Origin: Nitriliruptoraceae bacterium
GTDB lineage: Bacteria > Actinomycetota > Nitriliruptoria > Nitriliruptorales > Nitriliruptoraceae
Direction of reading: 5' to 3'
Assembly: GCA_007117945.1 (NCBI GenBank)
Contig: SKTN01000131.1
Span: forward strand, 1 to 7,912
DNA: 7,912 bases
Position 1 is the first letter of the stretch, and each line of letters begins with the position of its first letter. The notes beneath the pieces are model-generated. The model made no database searches. It saw only the letters and a program-made list of their open reading frames with translations, and was not told the origin of the DNA. Shown here piece after piece: positions 5,656 to 7,912 of this stretch. A program made the position numbers and the translations under genes.

Positions 5656-6204
5656 GTGTCCGACACCACCACCGCCGCAACGACCGTCTGCGTCGACCCC
5701 AAGGCGCTGCACGACCGTCTCGACGACGTGGAGATCATCGACGTCCGCACCCCCGGTGAGTTCGAGTCGGTCCACGTGCCCACGTCCAAGAACCTGCCCC
5801 TCGACGAGCTCGACAGCCACCTCGACCAGGTCCGCGCCGCCGTCGACGAGGGCCGCGAGGTCGTGCTGGTCTGCCGCTCGGGCAACCGCGCACACCAGGC
5901 CCAGGACAAGCTCGTCGAGGCCGGGCTGCCCCGCCTGCCGATCCTCGAGGGCGGCATGCTCGCCTGGCAGGCCGACGACGGCCCGGTCGTCCAGGACGTG
6001 ATCCGCTGGGACCTCGAGCGCCAGGTCCGCCTGGTCGCCGGAGGGCTCGTCCTGCTGTCCATCCTGGTCAGCATCGTGTTCCCGCCGGCACGGTTCGTCG
6101 CCGGCTTCATCGGTGCCGGCCTGGTCTTCGCAGCCATCACCAACACCTGCGCGATGGGCCTGCTCCTGACCAAGCTGCCCTACAACCGACCGAAGTCCGC
6201 CTGA
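5656..6204 (+). CDS. Rhodanese-domain membrane protein with DUF2892 (YgaP-like), copy 2
   Basis: The 182-aa product is a close paralogue of the protein at 3288-3926 and lacks most of its disordered N-terminal tail. Residues about 12-110 form the rhodanese domain (IIDVRTPGEFESVHVP, active loop CRSGNRA at 73-79, acceptor Cys73). After RWDLERQVRLVAG come two membrane helices (about 122-141 and 145-168) and the closing NTCAMGLLLTKLPYNRP of the YgaP-like DUF2892 part. Its loop keeps the Gly of the usual CxxGxR pattern, unlike copy 1. It probably carries or transfers sulfane sulfur at the inner face of the membrane. A thiol-stress-like promoter lies upstream, and a SulP transporter gene starts 30 bases downstream in the same direction, so the two are probably co-transcribed. 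The long open frame upstream of 5656 is an effect of high GC content, as it overlaps the hydrolase gene on the other strand. Confidence 0.9.
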   Translation: MSDTTTAATTVCVDPKALHDRLDDVEIIDVRTPGEFESVHVPTSKNLPLDELDSHLDQVRAAVDEGREVVLVCRSGNRAHQAQDKLVEAGLPRLPILEGGMLAWQADDGPVVQDVIRWDLERQVRLVAGGLVLLSILVSIVFPPARFVAGFIGAGLVFAAITNTCAMGLLLTKLPYNRPKSA

Positions 6205-6234
6205 CCCTCAGGCGCCACCCCACGGGACACCACG

Positions 6235-7912
6235 GTGACGGACCCTGCCCACCAGCCCACGCGTCCGCACGGCCAGGACGCCGCAGGGCCCCCGGTGGCG
6301 GGGTCCGTCGCCGTGCTGCGACGCCTGCCGCTCCTGCGCTGGTTGCGCCGGACCGACGCGGGTTCGCGCCGCGCGGACGTGCTCGCCGGGCTGACGGTGG
6401 CCGCGATGCTGGTGCCCCAGGGCATGGCCTACGCCGCCCTGGCGGGCATGCCGCCGGTCACCGGGCTGTACGCCTCCACCGTGCCCCTGGTCGCTTACGC
6501 CCTGCTGGGGACCTCGGGCCAGCTCGCCTTCGGTCCCGTGGCGATCGTGTCGCTGCTGACCGCCTCGACCCTGGCGCCGGTGGCCCAGGGCGATCCGGGT
6601 CTCTACATCACCGCGGCGGCCCTGCTGGCGCTGCTGGTCGGCGGCATCCAGATCGCGCTGAGCATCGCCCACGCCGGGCGGCTGACCAGCCTGCTGTCCC
6701 ACCCCGTGATCTCCGGGTTCACCTCCGCCGCCGCGATCGTGATCGCCACCAGCCAGCTCGACAAGCTCCTCGGCACCGAGATCACCGCGCCCGACGGCTG
6801 GCTGGCACGCGTCGGCGCCCTGGTCGCCGCCCTGGATGCCACCCACCTGCCCACCCTGGGCGTGGGTGTGGTGGCCATCGCGGCGCTGTTGCTGGGCAAG
6901 CGGCTCGGGTCGAAGGTGCCGACGGCACTGCTGGTGGTCGTGGTGGCCACCGCAGCGGTGCCGTTGCTGGACCTCGAGGCCCGCGGCATCGCCGTGCTCG
7001 GGGAGGTCCCCGGTGGGTTGCCGGCCCCCAGCCTCCCCGTGGCGCCGCTGGAGGTGCTCCTGGCGCTGCTGCCCGGCGCCCTGATCATCGCCCTGCTGTC
7101 CTACCTCGAGGGCATCAGCGTGGCCCGGGCGATCGCCGGCCGTACCCGCGATCGCATCGACCCCGATCAGGAGCTGCTGGCCTCGGGCGCGGCCAACCTC
7201 GCCGCAGGGGTGTTCCAGGCCTTCCCCGTGGCCGGGGGCTTCTCCCGGACCGCGGTCAACCACAGCGCCGGGGCCCGTACCCCCCTCGCCTCCCTGGTCA
7301 CCGCCGCCGGGGTGGTGCTGGCGCTGTTGCTGCTCGCGCCCCTGCTCACCACCCTGCCCGAGGTCGTCCTCGCGGCCGTGGTCCTGGTGGCCGTCGCCAC
7401 GCTCGTGGACGTGCGGGAGGCCCTCCACAGCTGGCAGGTCGAGCGCACCGACGGGGCGGCGTTGGTCGTGACCTTCCTGGCGACCCTGCTGCTGGGCGTG
7501 GAGCTCGGCATCGGCGTGGGCATCGCGGTGAGCCTGCTGCTGTCGCTGTGGCGCGTCGGCATCCCCGCCATCGAGGTGGAGCCGGGCGTGCACGGCAGCG
7601 TGCTGCACGTGGAGGGCGATCTGCTCCCGGCCAGCGCGCTCACCCTGCAGGAGGCGGTGGAGGACCACCTCGCCGCGCGCCGCGACGATCCCGATGAGCG
7701 GCACCTGATCCTCGATCTCTCCGGCGTCCCGAGCGCCGACGTCTCGGGCATCAACGCCCTGGGAGCGGTCCTCAACGCGTGCGGCGCCGCCGACGTGCGA
7801 CTGCACCTCGCCGGCCTGCGCGAGGGCGTCCGCCGGCCCCTGGCGCGCGCCCACCTGTGCGCGCGCCTCGCCGGTCACGTCCACGCCGATGTGGCGGCGG
7901 CCCTGGCCGCCG
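6235..7912 (+). CDS. SulP-family anion transporter with C-terminal STAS domain (3' end outside window)
   Basis: The frame is open from GTG 6235 to the window edge (559 complete codons, no stop seen). After a polar N-terminal tail of about 45 residues come the SulP signatures: AGLTVAAMLVPQGMAYAALAG (about 51-71) with GLYAS, the GTSGQLAFGPVAIVSLL segment (about 92-108), HPVISGFTSAAAIVIATSQL (about 156-175) and FPVAGGFSRTAVNHSAGART (about 330-349). There are many Ala/Leu/Val membrane helices up to about residue 440. A STAS domain follows from about 455, with LILDLSGVPSADVSGINALG (491-510). SulP proteins move sulfate, bicarbonate or other anions across the inner membrane, and the substrate cannot be read from sequence. 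The family is usually 550-600 aa, so little should be missing. Only a weak GGGA (6224-6227) precedes the start. The neighbouring rhodanese favours a sulfur role, but this is inference. Confidence 0.92.
   Translation, partial: MTDPAHQPTRPHGQDAAGPPVAGSVAVLRRLPLLRWLRRTDAGSRRADVLAGLTVAAMLVPQGMAYAALAGMPPVTGLYASTVPLVAYALLGTSGQLAFGPVAIVSLLTASTLAPVAQGDPGLYITAAALLALLVGGIQIALSIAHAGRLTSLLSHPVISGFTSAAAIVIATSQLDKLLGTEITAPDGWLARVGALVAALDATHLPTLGVGVVAIAALLLGKRLGSKVPTALLVVVVATAAVPLLDLEARGIAVLGEVPGGLPAPSLPVAPLEVLLALLPGALIIALLSYLEGISVARAIAGRTRDRIDPDQELLASGAANLAAGVFQAFPVAGGFSRTAVNHSAGARTPLASLVTAAGVVLALLLLAPLLTTLPEVVLAAVVLVAVATLVDVREALHSWQVERTDGAALVVTFLATLLLGVELGIGVGIAVSLLLSLWRVGIPAIEVEPGVHGSVLHVEGDLLPASALTLQEAVEDHLAARRDDPDERHLILDLSGVPSADVSGINALGAVLNACGAADVRLHLAGLREGVRRPLARAHLCARLAGHVHADVAAALAA

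Noticed and set aside
6208..7884. Long minus-strand open frame (558 codons), rich in Gln, His and Gly
   Set aside because: It is antisense to the SulP gene, has low-complexity composition and no domain. It is an effect of GC-rich third codon positions on the other strand.

Overview
The window is very GC-rich, shows strong G/C bias at third codon positions, uses many GTG starts and has good Shine-Dalgarno sequences. This points to a high-GC actinobacterium. A deep-branching lineage is possible, but the sequence alone does not fix the taxon. No rRNA, tRNA, CRISPR array, insertion sequence or phage gene was found.

Region 1 (1-3149, + strand) is the downstream end of a bacterial microcompartment (BMC) operon of ethanolamine-utilization (EUT) character. 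In order it holds the end of a hexameric shell protein (PduA/EutM type), the cobalamin adenosyltransferase EutT, the Hsp70/actin-fold protein EutJ, a tandem-BMC trimer-forming shell protein, and a 143-aa protein equivalent to the N-terminal part of EutQ without its cupin domain. From eutT onward the genes overlap or nearly abut, and each has a strong ribosome-binding site. A hairpin just after the last stop suggests the operon ends there. EutT would make adenosylcobalamin for a B12-dependent lyase, expected upstream and not visible here. The shell proteins would enclose the aldehyde-producing pathway. The tandem-BMC protein resembles those of Rhodococcus/Mycobacterium (RMM) microcompartments rather than EutL, so the locus looks like a mix of EUT enzymes and actinobacterial shell parts.

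Region 2 (3150-6204) holds two paralogous membrane rhodaneses (rhodanese domain plus YgaP-like DUF2892 hairpin) at 3288-3926 and 5656-6204. Between them lie a small hemerythrin-like protein (4030-4500, +) and a maspardin-like alpha/beta hydrolase (4513-5346, -). The last two converge, with stop codons only 12 bases apart. The second rhodanese has a plausible oxidative-stress ECF-sigma-like promoter.

Region 3 (6235 to the window end, +) is a SulP-family anion transporter with a C-terminal STAS domain. It starts 30 bases after the second rhodanese and is probably co-transcribed with it, forming a possible sulfur or anion-handling module. The gene runs off the window with no stop codon seen.

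The observations most worth checking are the cupin-less EutQ-like protein, the small N-terminal domain it shares with EutT, the RMM-like shell trimer in a EUT setting, and the paired rhodaneses with different active-site loops.
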